5,024 nucleotides of DNA, from NCBI GenBank assembly GCA_017530465.1, contig JAFXMJ010000382.1, positions 1-5,024 on the forward strand, in the 5' to 3' direction. Made by a program: the position numbers and the translations under genes. The notes under the pieces were generated by a model. That model saw nothing but the letters and a program-made list of their open reading frames with translations. It made no database searches and was not told the origin of the DNA. Shown piece by piece: positions 1-4,770 of this stretch (positions are counted from its first letter, which is position 1; each line of letters begins with the position of its first letter). Source of the DNA: Bacteroidales bacterium (GTDB taxonomy: Bacteria; Bacteroidota; Bacteroidia; Bacteroidales; UBA3824).

Positions 1-328
1 CAAGCGCGACGCCCTGCCCGACTGGGACGACGACAGTATTGGCTGCCGGGTTTCGTCGGGGGTTTTGGATTACAACAACAAGATTGCGTACATGTACCGT
101 GCCGAACCCGAAGGCGATTTTTCGGGTTGGTATTTTTTGGAATACGAATCAGAATTTGTAAAAGGCACGTCGGACAATCTGCCGCTCGATTTCTACGCCA
201 ACCTCGACAGCGACCTCTATACAATCGCCTTCCAACATCCCGAAATCGTCTATATGCTCCACAAACGCCCCGGCAAGGCTTATATGCTCACCGAAAATGA
301 CACATACGAAGAGGTGACGGAGTATTAA
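1..328 (+). CDS. DUF2185/Imm33-like protein, 3' part (5' end outside window)
   Basis: The reading frame is open from the first bases (first full codon at 2) to TAA at 326-328, giving 108 visible residues. The gene therefore begins before the window; the TTG at 65 is internal and not a start. Visible residues 15-95 resemble the DUF2185 family, which overlaps the Imm33 immunity-type proteins. The matching pieces are a VSSGVLDYNNKIAYMYR block, then an acidic stretch, SGWYFLEYESEF, and a C-terminal FQHPEIVYMLHKRPGKAYML block. No signal peptide or membrane segment is visible in this part. The known role of this family is mostly unassigned; some members sit in toxin-immunity loci, but no toxin gene is visible here, so an immunity role cannot be claimed. 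It converges with the MATE gene with no intergenic base. The coding call is sure; the family name rests on remembered motif similarity. Confidence 0.7.
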   Translation, partial: KRDALPDWDDDSIGCRVSSGVLDYNNKIAYMYRAEPEGDFSGWYFLEYESEFVKGTSDNLPLDFYANLDSDLYTIAFQHPEIVYMLHKRPGKAYMLTENDTYEEVTEY

Positions 329-1777
329 TTATAATTTCCTATTTTTAGCAATTGCCTCGCGCATTGCCTGAGTATGGAGCCAACGTCCTGAACGTAAATA
401 GATTAAGTGAATAATGCCACGCGCTGCGATTTCGCTTGCCATTACAACCCAAACGCCAGTCAACCCCATCTTACCAACAATGAAAAACGACAGCGGTATC
501 CTGATAATCCACATTGACGATACATTGATGGCAATGGGCGCAACACTGCTGCCCGCACCCACAAACACTCCGTAGCAAACAATTGCCGCTCCAAAAAACG
601 GCTCTGCAAACGATTCGATGCGCAATATTGTAGTGCCGAGGTCGATGATTTCGTCCACGGGAGTCATCAGCGACATTGCATACCGCGCCGTCAAAAACAT
701 TATCAGCGACATCACCGTAAGCACTATCATCCCTGACAGCACAGTAATTTTTGCAAAACTTTTTGCGAGCCGCTTCCTGCCCGCGCCCACGCACTGTCCG
801 ATGAGCGTCGTAGCTGCGTCGGCTATTCCATAGCCAGGCATATAGCAAAGTCCTTCGATGGTTACCGCCAATGTGTCGGCAGAGAGACTCACATTGCCGA
901 GCGGCGCAACGATAGCAATAATTATCGTGTAGGCAAGGCTCATCACCGACCTCTCGCCGCCAATTGGAACACCGATTTTGAGGGCGTGGCGCATATTGTC
1001 GCGCTCAGGACGGAACGAGCCACGCTCGCCGTATATGCGAAGTTCCTTAGACCGGCAAAACAAGTACCACGCCATCACCACCGACACAATCAGCACCGCC
1101 AATACAGAGCCCAATGCAGCTCCGCTCACGCCAAGCCCCGCGCAATGCAGAAGATATTTGGTGCCAAAAATCGTTACTTCGTGTGGATTGTTGATGAGGA
1201 AATAATTGAAAATGACGTCCAATATGCACATCACAAAATTCAATACGCTCGGAAACTTGACATTGCCGCTACTGCGCAACATACTCGCGGAGAAGTAGTT
1301 GAGTTGGAAAAAAGGCAGACCCGCCGAAAATATCATAAAGTACGACGACGAGAGCGACGCAACATCGTCGCCGCCATTGAGCCAAACGGGCAGGAAGGGG
1401 CTTATCGCCATCCCGACACCCGACAGGACCACCGCCCATAGCAAGCAAACGGTGAGCGACTGACGGAGTATGTCGCGGGCGGCACGGTTGTCCCTTGCGC
1501 CGAGACGATGCGCCACAAGCACAGCAAACCCCGCCACAAGGCTCTCCGTCAATCCGAAAAACAGCCACGTGGTGCTGCTTACGAGCCCGACCGCTGCCGA
1601 ATACTCCGCGCCAAGATGCCCCACCATCGAGGCGTCTATGTACTGCATCAGGATGAAGGAAATCTGCGCAAGTATCGCCGGCATAGACAATTTGGCAGTA
1701 AGGCTCACCTGCTGCCGCGTAGTCAGTTTTCCGTGGTTGCGTATTTGCTCCAACAATTCTATATGTGTAGTGCGCAT
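329..1777 (-). CDS. MATE family efflux transporter (12 TM)
   Basis: This 482-residue protein is a typical length for a MATE (NorM/DinF-like) exporter, an inner-membrane antiporter that expels cationic drugs or metabolites using a Na+ or H+ gradient. About twelve hydrophobic segments can be placed, roughly at residues 31-50, 62-90, 105-130, 143-163, 178-195, 216-240, 270-292, 305-325, 345-365, 395-415, 420-437 and 440-462. They form two halves joined by a charged loop near 241-265. Family-like stretches include MVGHLG (51-56), SSGNVKFPSVLN (169-180), DVIFNYFLI (187-195), GLGVSGAALGS (214-224) and TLIGQCVGAG (324-333). A somewhat long loop of about 16 residues follows FNYFLI. The ATG at 1775-1777 is preceded by a GGAAAG-like sequence 4 nt upstream and by a -7 box on the same strand. 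The substrate cannot be told from sequence. It is transcribed divergently from the lolD-like gene. Confidence 0.93.
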   Translation of the reverse strand: MRTTHIELLEQIRNHGKLTTRQQVSLTAKLSMPAILAQISFILMQYIDASMVGHLGAEYSAAVGLVSSTTWLFFGLTESLVAGFAVLVAHRLGARDNRAARDILRQSLTVCLLWAVVLSGVGMAISPFLPVWLNGGDDVASLSSSYFMIFSAGLPFFQLNYFSASMLRSSGNVKFPSVLNFVMCILDVIFNYFLINNPHEVTIFGTKYLLHCAGLGVSGAALGSVLAVLIVSVVMAWYLFCRSKELRIYGERGSFRPERDNMRHALKIGVPIGGERSVMSLAYTIIIAIVAPLGNVSLSADTLAVTIEGLCYMPGYGIADAATTLIGQCVGAGRKRLAKSFAKITVLSGMIVLTVMSLIMFLTARYAMSLMTPVDEIIDLGTTILRIESFAEPFFGAAIVCYGVFVGAGSSVAPIAINVSSMWIIRIPLSFFIVGKMGLTGVWVVMASEIAARGIIHLIYLRSGRWLHTQAMREAIAKNRKL

Positions 1778-1810
1778 GTCTTTCCGTGACGTTTTTTAAC
1801 AAAACAAGCG

Positions 1811-1818
1811 CAAAGATA
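1811..1818 (-). promoter_or_regulatory. Bacteroidetes-type -7 box for the MATE gene
   Basis: Read on the minus strand this is TATCTTTG, a perfect TAnnTTTG. It predicts transcription starting around 1805-1808 and a leader of about 30 nt before the MATE ATG at 1777. A TTTTG lies upstream, but with a 14-bp spacer, shorter than the usual 19-21 bp, so the -33 element is weak or absent. Known: the consensus for the primary sigma factor of Bacteroidetes. Inferred: use at this site. Confidence 0.6.
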
Positions 1819-1825
1819 AGCATTT

Positions 1826-1839
1826 TATTTTGCAAAATA
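1826..1839. repeat. 14-bp perfect palindrome between divergent promoters
   Basis: TATTTTGCAAAATA reads identically on both strands and is centred between 1832 and 1833. It lies between the minus-strand -7 box (1811-1818) and the plus-strand -7 box (1863-1870). A second TTGCAA core occurs at 1848-1853, 18 bp from the first (1830-1835). The position suits an operator for a dimeric regulator acting on both genes, but A/T-rich DNA produces such palindromes by chance fairly often. Confidence 0.4.
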
Positions 1840-1862
1840 GTGAAATATTGCAACATTTTAAC

Positions 1863-1870
1863 TACCTTTG
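1863..1870 (+). promoter_or_regulatory. Bacteroidetes-type -7 box for the lolD operon
   Basis: TACCTTTG is a perfect TAnnTTTG on the plus strand and ends only 4 nt before the ATG at 1875. A -33 TTG at the usual spacing is not visible: the nearest TTG motifs lie 12 and 30 bp upstream. If the box is used, transcription would start at or within a few bases of the start codon, giving a leaderless mRNA. Confidence 0.55.
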
Positions 1871-1874
1871 CACC

Positions 1875-2528
1875 ATGATACAACTCAAAAATATTACCAA
1901 ATCATTCGGCAACCTCCAAGTGCTGAAAGGCATCGACCTCGACATCAACGATTCGGAGGTGGTCTCTATTGTCGGCGCAAGCGGCGCAGGCAAGACTACC
2001 CTTTTGCAGATAGCCGGTACGCTACTCAAAGCCGACACGGGCGAGGTCATCATCGACGGCATCGACGCCAATAAATTGACCGGCAACAAGTTGGCCGAGT
2101 TTCGCAACAAGAAGATTGGATTTGTATTCCAATTTCACCACCTTCTGCCCGAATTTGACGCGGTGGAGAATGTATGCATCCCTGCTCTCATCGCCGGCAC
2201 GCCCAAAAACGAGGCGGAAACCCGCGCCAAAGAACTATTGACATACCTCAACCTCTCGCAAAGGTTCACACACAAGCCGTCGGAACTCTCAGGCGGCGAG
2301 CAACAGCGCGTAGCCATCGCCCGTGCGTTAATCAACAGTCCGTCAGTGATTTTTGCGGACGAACCGTCGGGCAACCTCGATTCCAAAAACCGCGACGAAC
2401 TGCACAGCCTGCTTTTCGACCTGCGCGACAAGTTCAAGCACACTTTTGTAATCGTCACCCACGACGAACACTTCGCCGAAATGAGCGACCGCATCATCAG
2501 GATTAAGGACGGAAAAATTGAAAGTTGA
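1875..2528 (+). CDS. lolD: LolD-like ABC transporter ATP-binding protein
   Basis: From the ATG at 1875 the product is 217 residues, the usual size for a stand-alone LolD/MacB-class ATPase. All ABC motifs are intact: Walker A GASGAGKT (34-41), Q-loop Q86, signature LSGGEQQR (138-145), Walker B VIFADEP with catalytic E163 (158-164), D-loop near 167-170, and H-loop H196. The stretch FQFHHLLPEFDAVENV (85-100) is typical of LolD, the cytoplasmic motor that works with LolC/LolE permeases to release lipoproteins from the inner membrane to LolA. No permease is encoded nearby, so the partner must be elsewhere. The frame continues upstream to a TTG at 1830, but that start precedes the promoter box, and MIQLKNITKSFG is a normal LolD beginning. 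It is 3 nt from the next gene, so co-transcription is likely. ABC ATPase is certain; LolD rather than another MacB/FtsE-like member is probable. Confidence 0.85.
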   Translation: MIQLKNITKSFGNLQVLKGIDLDINDSEVVSIVGASGAGKTTLLQIAGTLLKADTGEVIIDGIDANKLTGNKLAEFRNKKIGFVFQFHHLLPEFDAVENVCIPALIAGTPKNEAETRAKELLTYLNLSQRFTHKPSELSGGEQQRVAIARALINSPSVIFADEPSGNLDSKNRDELHSLLFDLRDKFKHTFVIVTHDEHFAEMSDRIIRIKDGKIES

Positions 2529-2531
2529 ATT

Positions 2532-3296
2532 ATGGACTATGCATTGTTAAAAGAATTATTGGACGATAAGTACCGTCAATACAATACGCCGGAGTTCATC
2601 AAGAGCGACCCGATACAGATACCGCACTCGTTCACTGCGCGTGAGGACATTGAGATTTCAGGTTTTTTGGCGTCAACGATTGCGTGGGGCAACCGCAAGA
2701 TGATTGTCAACAATGCCCACAAAATGATGGACATAATGGGCAACCGTCCGTATGATTTTGTGATGGATTTCGATGCGCAAAACGTTGACGACTTTCCACC
2801 ATTTGTCCACAGAACGTTTCAAAATGCAGACTTTCAATATTGTGTGGCGAGCCTTCAAAACATCTACCGCAATCACGGCGGACTTAAAAACGTATTTGAA
2901 TCCGCCTTCCGCAAGCACGGCAACATCCGCGAAACGCTCATCGACTTCCGCAAGATTTTTTTTGAGTGCAATTATCCTCTCCGCACCACCAAGCACATCG
3001 CCGACGTCAGCAAAGGCGCGGCGGGCAAACGCCTGAATATGTACCTAATGTGGCTCTGCCGCAAAGACAAATCGGGAGTGCATTTTGTGATATGGGACAT
3101 ACCGACATCCGCATTGATGCTGCCCCTCGAACCTCATACCTCTTCCACTGGCCGCAAACTCGGTCTCATCACCCGCAAGGCAAACGATTGGAAGACCGTC
3201 GAAGAAATCACCTCGGCACTCCGCGAGTTTGACCCACAAGACCCAGTGAAATACGATTTCGCGCTGTTTGGATTGGGAATTTTTGACAAGTTTTAA
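2532..3296 (+). CDS. TIGR02757 / DUF2400 family protein
   Basis: The 254-residue product has the typical length of this family, which is common in Bacteroidetes and whose biochemical role is not established. Family-like blocks are ISGFLASTIAWGNR (42-55), KRLNMYLMWLCRKD (166-179), LPLEPHTSSTGRKLGL (197-212), TRKANDWKTVEE (214-225) and FDPQDPVKYDFALFGLGI (233-250). The C-terminal half resembles the helix-hairpin-helix DNA glycosylase fold of endonuclease III. There the catalytic Asp lies in a (V/L)DxH context, which aligns by eye with LEPH here, so E200 sits where an Asp is expected. Residues 183-187 (VHFVI) also differ from the VDFGI-like form I remember for the family. It is soluble, with no signal peptide or membrane segment. 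The ATG at 2532 lies 3 nt after lolD with no separate promoter, suggesting translation from the operon mRNA. Family membership is strong; function is unknown. Confidence 0.88.
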   Translation: MDYALLKELLDDKYRQYNTPEFIKSDPIQIPHSFTAREDIEISGFLASTIAWGNRKMIVNNAHKMMDIMGNRPYDFVMDFDAQNVDDFPPFVHRTFQNADFQYCVASLQNIYRNHGGLKNVFESAFRKHGNIRETLIDFRKIFFECNYPLRTTKHIADVSKGAAGKRLNMYLMWLCRKDKSGVHFVIWDIPTSALMLPLEPHTSSTGRKLGLITRKANDWKTVEEITSALREFDPQDPVKYDFALFGLGIFDKF

Positions 3297-3316
3297 TTAC
3301 AATAATCCCGCCGACC

Positions 3317-4030
3317 ATGCCCACCGCCACTTTCACATTCCGTCAATTCACCATCCGTCAAGACAAGACGGCGATGAAAGCCGGCACCGACGGCGTATTG
3401 CTCGGCGCGTGGTGCGACGTGGACGGTGCAACCAAAATCCTCGACATCGGCACAGGGACAGGGCTTATCGCATTGATGTGCGCACAACGAGCCACAGAAG
3501 CAAAAATCACAGCCATTGAAATTGACCAAGACGCTTACAATCAGGCTGTTGGAAATATAAACGAATCCCGATTCAAAGACCAAATCACGGTCATCAACAC
3601 AGATTTCATAGATTATTGCAACGACAAACCATTGACATTCAGCCATATAGTAAGCAATCCGCCATTTTTTACGGAAACTACCGGCAGCCCCGACAAGAAA
3701 CGGATGTTGGCGCGGCAAGCGGAGTCGTTGCCGTTTGATGTATTAATAAAAGGTGTGGCAAAACTCCTGATGCCCGGCGGCAAGTTTTCAGTCATAATTC
3801 CGTGGGGCGAAAAATTGGATTTTGTGCGGCATTGCGCGTTAAACCACCTGCATCTCTGCCGAAAAACCGCCGTCATAAGCCGCGAAGGCCGCGAACCAAT
3901 ACGCGCACTCTTGACATTTTCAAATAAAATCCTGCCTCTGCAGCAAAATCAACTCACAATCCGCGACCGCGACGGCAATTATACAATGCCCTACAAATGC
4001 CTTACAAGGGATTTTTATCTCAAATTCTAA
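3317..4030 (+). CDS. trmN6: tRNA1(Val) (adenine(37)-N6)-methyltransferase, TrmN6/YfiC type
   Basis: The 237-residue protein is a class I SAM-dependent methyltransferase matching the TrmN6 (YfiC) family, which methylates N6 of A37 next to the anticodon of tRNA-Val in the cytoplasm. The N-terminal TFRQFTIRQDKTAMKAGTDGVLLGAW (7-32) is characteristic. SAM-binding motif I is LDIGTGTGL (42-50), followed by the acidic E68 at the end of strand 2. The adenine-N6 catalytic motif is NPPF (114-117), with an RMLARQAESLPF stretch after it (129-140). The C-terminus LTRDFYLKF is, from memory, typical of Bacteroidetes members. The ATG at 3317 has no Shine-Dalgarno sequence, but the family N-terminus begins a few residues later, so the start is right. 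It follows the DUF2400 gene by 20 nt and is probably the last gene of the lolD operon. No terminator hairpin is evident in the A-rich sequence after its TAA. Confidence 0.92.
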   Translation: MPTATFTFRQFTIRQDKTAMKAGTDGVLLGAWCDVDGATKILDIGTGTGLIALMCAQRATEAKITAIEIDQDAYNQAVGNINESRFKDQITVINTDFIDYCNDKPLTFSHIVSNPPFFTETTGSPDKKRMLARQAESLPFDVLIKGVAKLLMPGGKFSVIIPWGEKLDFVRHCALNHLHLCRKTAVISREGREPIRALLTFSNKILPLQQNQLTIRDRDGNYTMPYKCLTRDFYLKF

Positions 4031-4068
4031 AAAAACGCACGGCTTAACGTAAATTTAACATAAAAAAG

Positions 4069-4099
4069 TTGTACATTTTTCTGCATATTTATACATTTG
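4069..4099 (+). promoter_or_regulatory. Strong Bacteroidetes promoter (-33/-7) for the small-peptide unit
   Basis: A -33 TTG (4069-4071) and a -7 TACATTTG (4092-4099) are separated by 20 bp, which fits the primary sigma consensus of Bacteroidetes. This is the best promoter in the window. It lies in A/T-rich DNA 38 nt after trmN6 and predicts transcription starting near 4103-4106, leaving a leader of about 40 nt before the small ORF at 4146. Confidence 0.75.
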
Positions 4100-4117
4100 C
4101 ATCAACTAATAAAGCAA

Positions 4118-4141
4118 ATGTTTCACCAATTAAACAATTAA
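4118..4141 (+). other. Possible 7-codon upstream ORF in the leader
   Basis: ATG at 4118 opens the peptide MFHQLNN, closed by TAA at 4139-4141, 4 nt before the ATG of the 44-residue ORF. It lies wholly inside the predicted leader. It could be a translated leader peptide or simply chance; nothing in its sequence indicates amino-acid-sensing attenuation. Confidence 0.15.
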
Positions 4142-4145
4142 GATT

Positions 4146-4280
4146 ATGGCAACAATCATCACAATCGTAGCAGTAGCCGCAGCAGTAGTGGCAGCAGCTG
4201 TCAATGGTCTCAGCAACAACAGCAAGTTTGACTCACACAAGTCGAATTTCAAGATTGAATGTGACAGCCTGGTATTCTAA
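4146..4280 (+). CDS. Small hydrophobic (single-TM) peptide, 44 aa, unrecognised
   Basis: ATG at 4146 to TAA at 4278-4280 encodes 44 residues. Residues 2-19 are a continuous run of Ala, Val, Ile and Thr (ATIITIVAVAAAVVAAAV) long enough for one membrane helix. A polar tail with three lysines, one histidine and a single cysteine (C39) follows. There is no Lys/Arg before the helix and no lipobox, so this looks less like a cleaved secretion signal than a membrane-anchored peptide with N-out or N-in topology undecided. Support for it being a gene: it is the first substantial ORF after the best promoter in the window, the leader is about 40 nt and A/T-rich as is usual in this phylum, and a terminator-like hairpin closes the unit. 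I do not recognise a family. Small membrane regulators, type I toxin-like peptides and chance ORFs remain possible. Confidence 0.5.
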   Translation: MATIITIVAVAAAVVAAAVNGLSNNSKFDSHKSNFKIECDSLVF

Positions 4281-4299
4281 CCCTCAAAAACGGAATATC

Positions 4300-4389
4300 A
4301 TGCAAGACCCAAGCAATCAGTCAGATGAAGGCAGGCGACAGAAAGCGAGGCCTGTCAGAACCAAGTCATTAACCAAGGGCATCGGGTAA
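4300..4389 (+). CDS. Possible small basic peptide, 29 aa
   Basis: ATG at 4300 to TAA at 4387-4389 encodes 29 residues starting MQDPSNQSDEGRRQKARP, with nine Arg/Lys and only three acidic residues, and no hydrophobic segment. It starts 19 nt after the 44-residue ORF, on the same predicted transcript, with a weak CGGAA sequence upstream of its ATG. Its last codons and stop lie inside the left arm of the hairpin at 4375-4429, so translation would disturb that structure. This arrangement may be meaningful, or the ORF may be chance within an RNA whose structure is what matters. Not recognised as any family. Confidence 0.22.
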   Translation: MQDPSNQSDEGRRQKARPVRTKSLTKGIG

Positions 4390-4429
4390 GTAAAAAAGTC
4401 AAAAACTGACACTTACATCCGATGCCCTT
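4375..4429 (+). terminator. Strong hairpin, probable intrinsic terminator
   Basis: The left arm AAGGGCATCGG (4375-4385) plus GTAAGT (4386-4391) pairs perfectly with ACTTAC (4411-4416) plus CCGATGCCCTT (4419-4429), with only an unpaired AT (4417-4418) on the right side. Above it, after six unpaired A residues, GTCA (4398-4401) and TGAC (4407-4410) can form a small apical stem around AAAAC. The total is 17 bp below and 4 bp above. The following AAATTATTCTT (4430-4440) is only moderately T-rich, so it is a fair rather than ideal terminator tail. It closes the small-peptide unit. Confidence 0.65.
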
Positions 4430-4483
4430 AAATTATTCTTACCCCCTACCCTAACCCCGAAAACAATCTCCAAAAATCAAACA

Positions 4484-4534
4484 ATTACGAGAAACACGTA
4501 CAATCGCACACCCAACCATTACGGGAAACACGTA
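4484..4534. repeat. Pair of 17-bp direct repeats, 16/17 identical
   Basis: ATTACGAGAAACACGTA (4484-4500) and ATTACGGGAAACACGTA (4518-4534) differ at one base and start 34 bp apart. Each has internal dyad symmetry, TACG-7 nt-CGTA, extending to TTACG/CGTAA in the second copy. The layout resembles tandem binding sites for a dimeric regulator. They lie about 125-175 bp upstream of the putative clpB -7 box and shortly after the terminator of the small-peptide unit. Confidence 0.6.
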
Positions 4535-4657
4535 AATATTAATGCATAAAATACTGAATATTATTCCGCAAATTAATCATTGATGATAATTGATAGCTTA
4601 ATTGAAAAAATTTCCGTAAAAAAAATCCCAATCACGGCAAATTGTCAGAAAAATAAT

Positions 4658-4665
4658 TATCTTTG
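4658..4665 (+). promoter_or_regulatory. Probable clpB -7 box
   Basis: TATCTTTG is a perfect TAnnTTTG. The nearest TTG (4642-4644) is 13 bp upstream, too close for a normal -33, so the promoter may need an activator or be weak. Transcription starting near 4669-4672 would give a clpB leader of about 100 nt. TTGTCAG occurs at 4642-4648 and at 4663-4669, the second copy overlapping the box. Confidence 0.5.
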
Positions 4666-4687
4666 TCAGCGAAAATATGTCAACTAC

Positions 4688-4717
4688 TGCCAAAATGTCA
4701 CCAAACCCACTTTGGCA
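4688..4717 (+). repeat. 7-bp inverted repeat in the clpB leader
   Basis: TGCCAAA (4688-4694) and TTTGGCA (4711-4717) are perfect inverted copies separated by 16 bp. In RNA they would form a short stem with a large loop in the predicted clpB leader; in DNA they could be a spaced operator. It does not match the CIRCE heat-shock operator. Confidence 0.35.
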
Positions 4718-4770
4718 AAACTCTTGCAACCACACCAAACAGAAATCAACAACATAAACCATCAAAAACC

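Larger units (their letters stand above)
4441..4770. other. A/T-rich intergenic region upstream of clpB
   Basis: These 330 bp hold no gene I can support. They contain a 17-bp direct repeat (4484-4534), an A/T-rich stretch with an imperfect inverted repeat around 4571-4591 (AATTAATCAT / ATGATAATT), a -7-like box for clpB (4658-4665), repeated TTGTCAG motifs and a 7-bp inverted repeat (4688-4717). The frame open at 4580-4774 spans the promoter and is not convincing. Confidence 0.6.

Noticed and set aside
986..1441. Plus-strand open frame of 151 codons inside the MATE gene
   Set aside because: It is antisense to a clear transporter gene, has Arg/His-rich low-quality composition and no recognisable domain.
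1830..1874. N-terminal extension of the ABC ATPase from a TTG at 1830
   Set aside because: It would begin upstream of the -7 box, adds residues unlike LolD N-termini, and a good ATG with a normal family beginning lies at 1875.
1269..1883. Minus-strand open frame of 204 codons overlapping the MATE 5' half
   Set aside because: It is in another frame of the same strand as the MATE gene, starts upstream of the MATE promoter and encodes no recognisable protein.
4031..4068. Terminator directly after trmN6
   Set aside because: The sequence is A-rich but contains no stem of useful length before the next promoter.
4155..4200. Trinucleotide-like DNA repeat of GCA/GTA units
   Set aside because: The pattern is irregular and is explained by alternating Ala and Val codons in the hydrophobic helix.
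4204..4389. 61-codon frame starting at 4204
   Set aside because: Its first half overlaps the 44-residue ORF in another frame; only the part from ATG 4300 is worth keeping as a weak candidate.
4100..4450. Type I toxin-antitoxin locus with an antisense RNA
   Set aside because: The hydrophobic peptide fits loosely, but no minus-strand TAnnTTTG promoter opposing it was found, so the antitoxin half is unsupported.
4600..4770. CIRCE (HrcA) heat-shock operator upstream of clpB
   Set aside because: No TTAGCACTC-type arm pair is present; the only inverted repeat has different arms and spacing.
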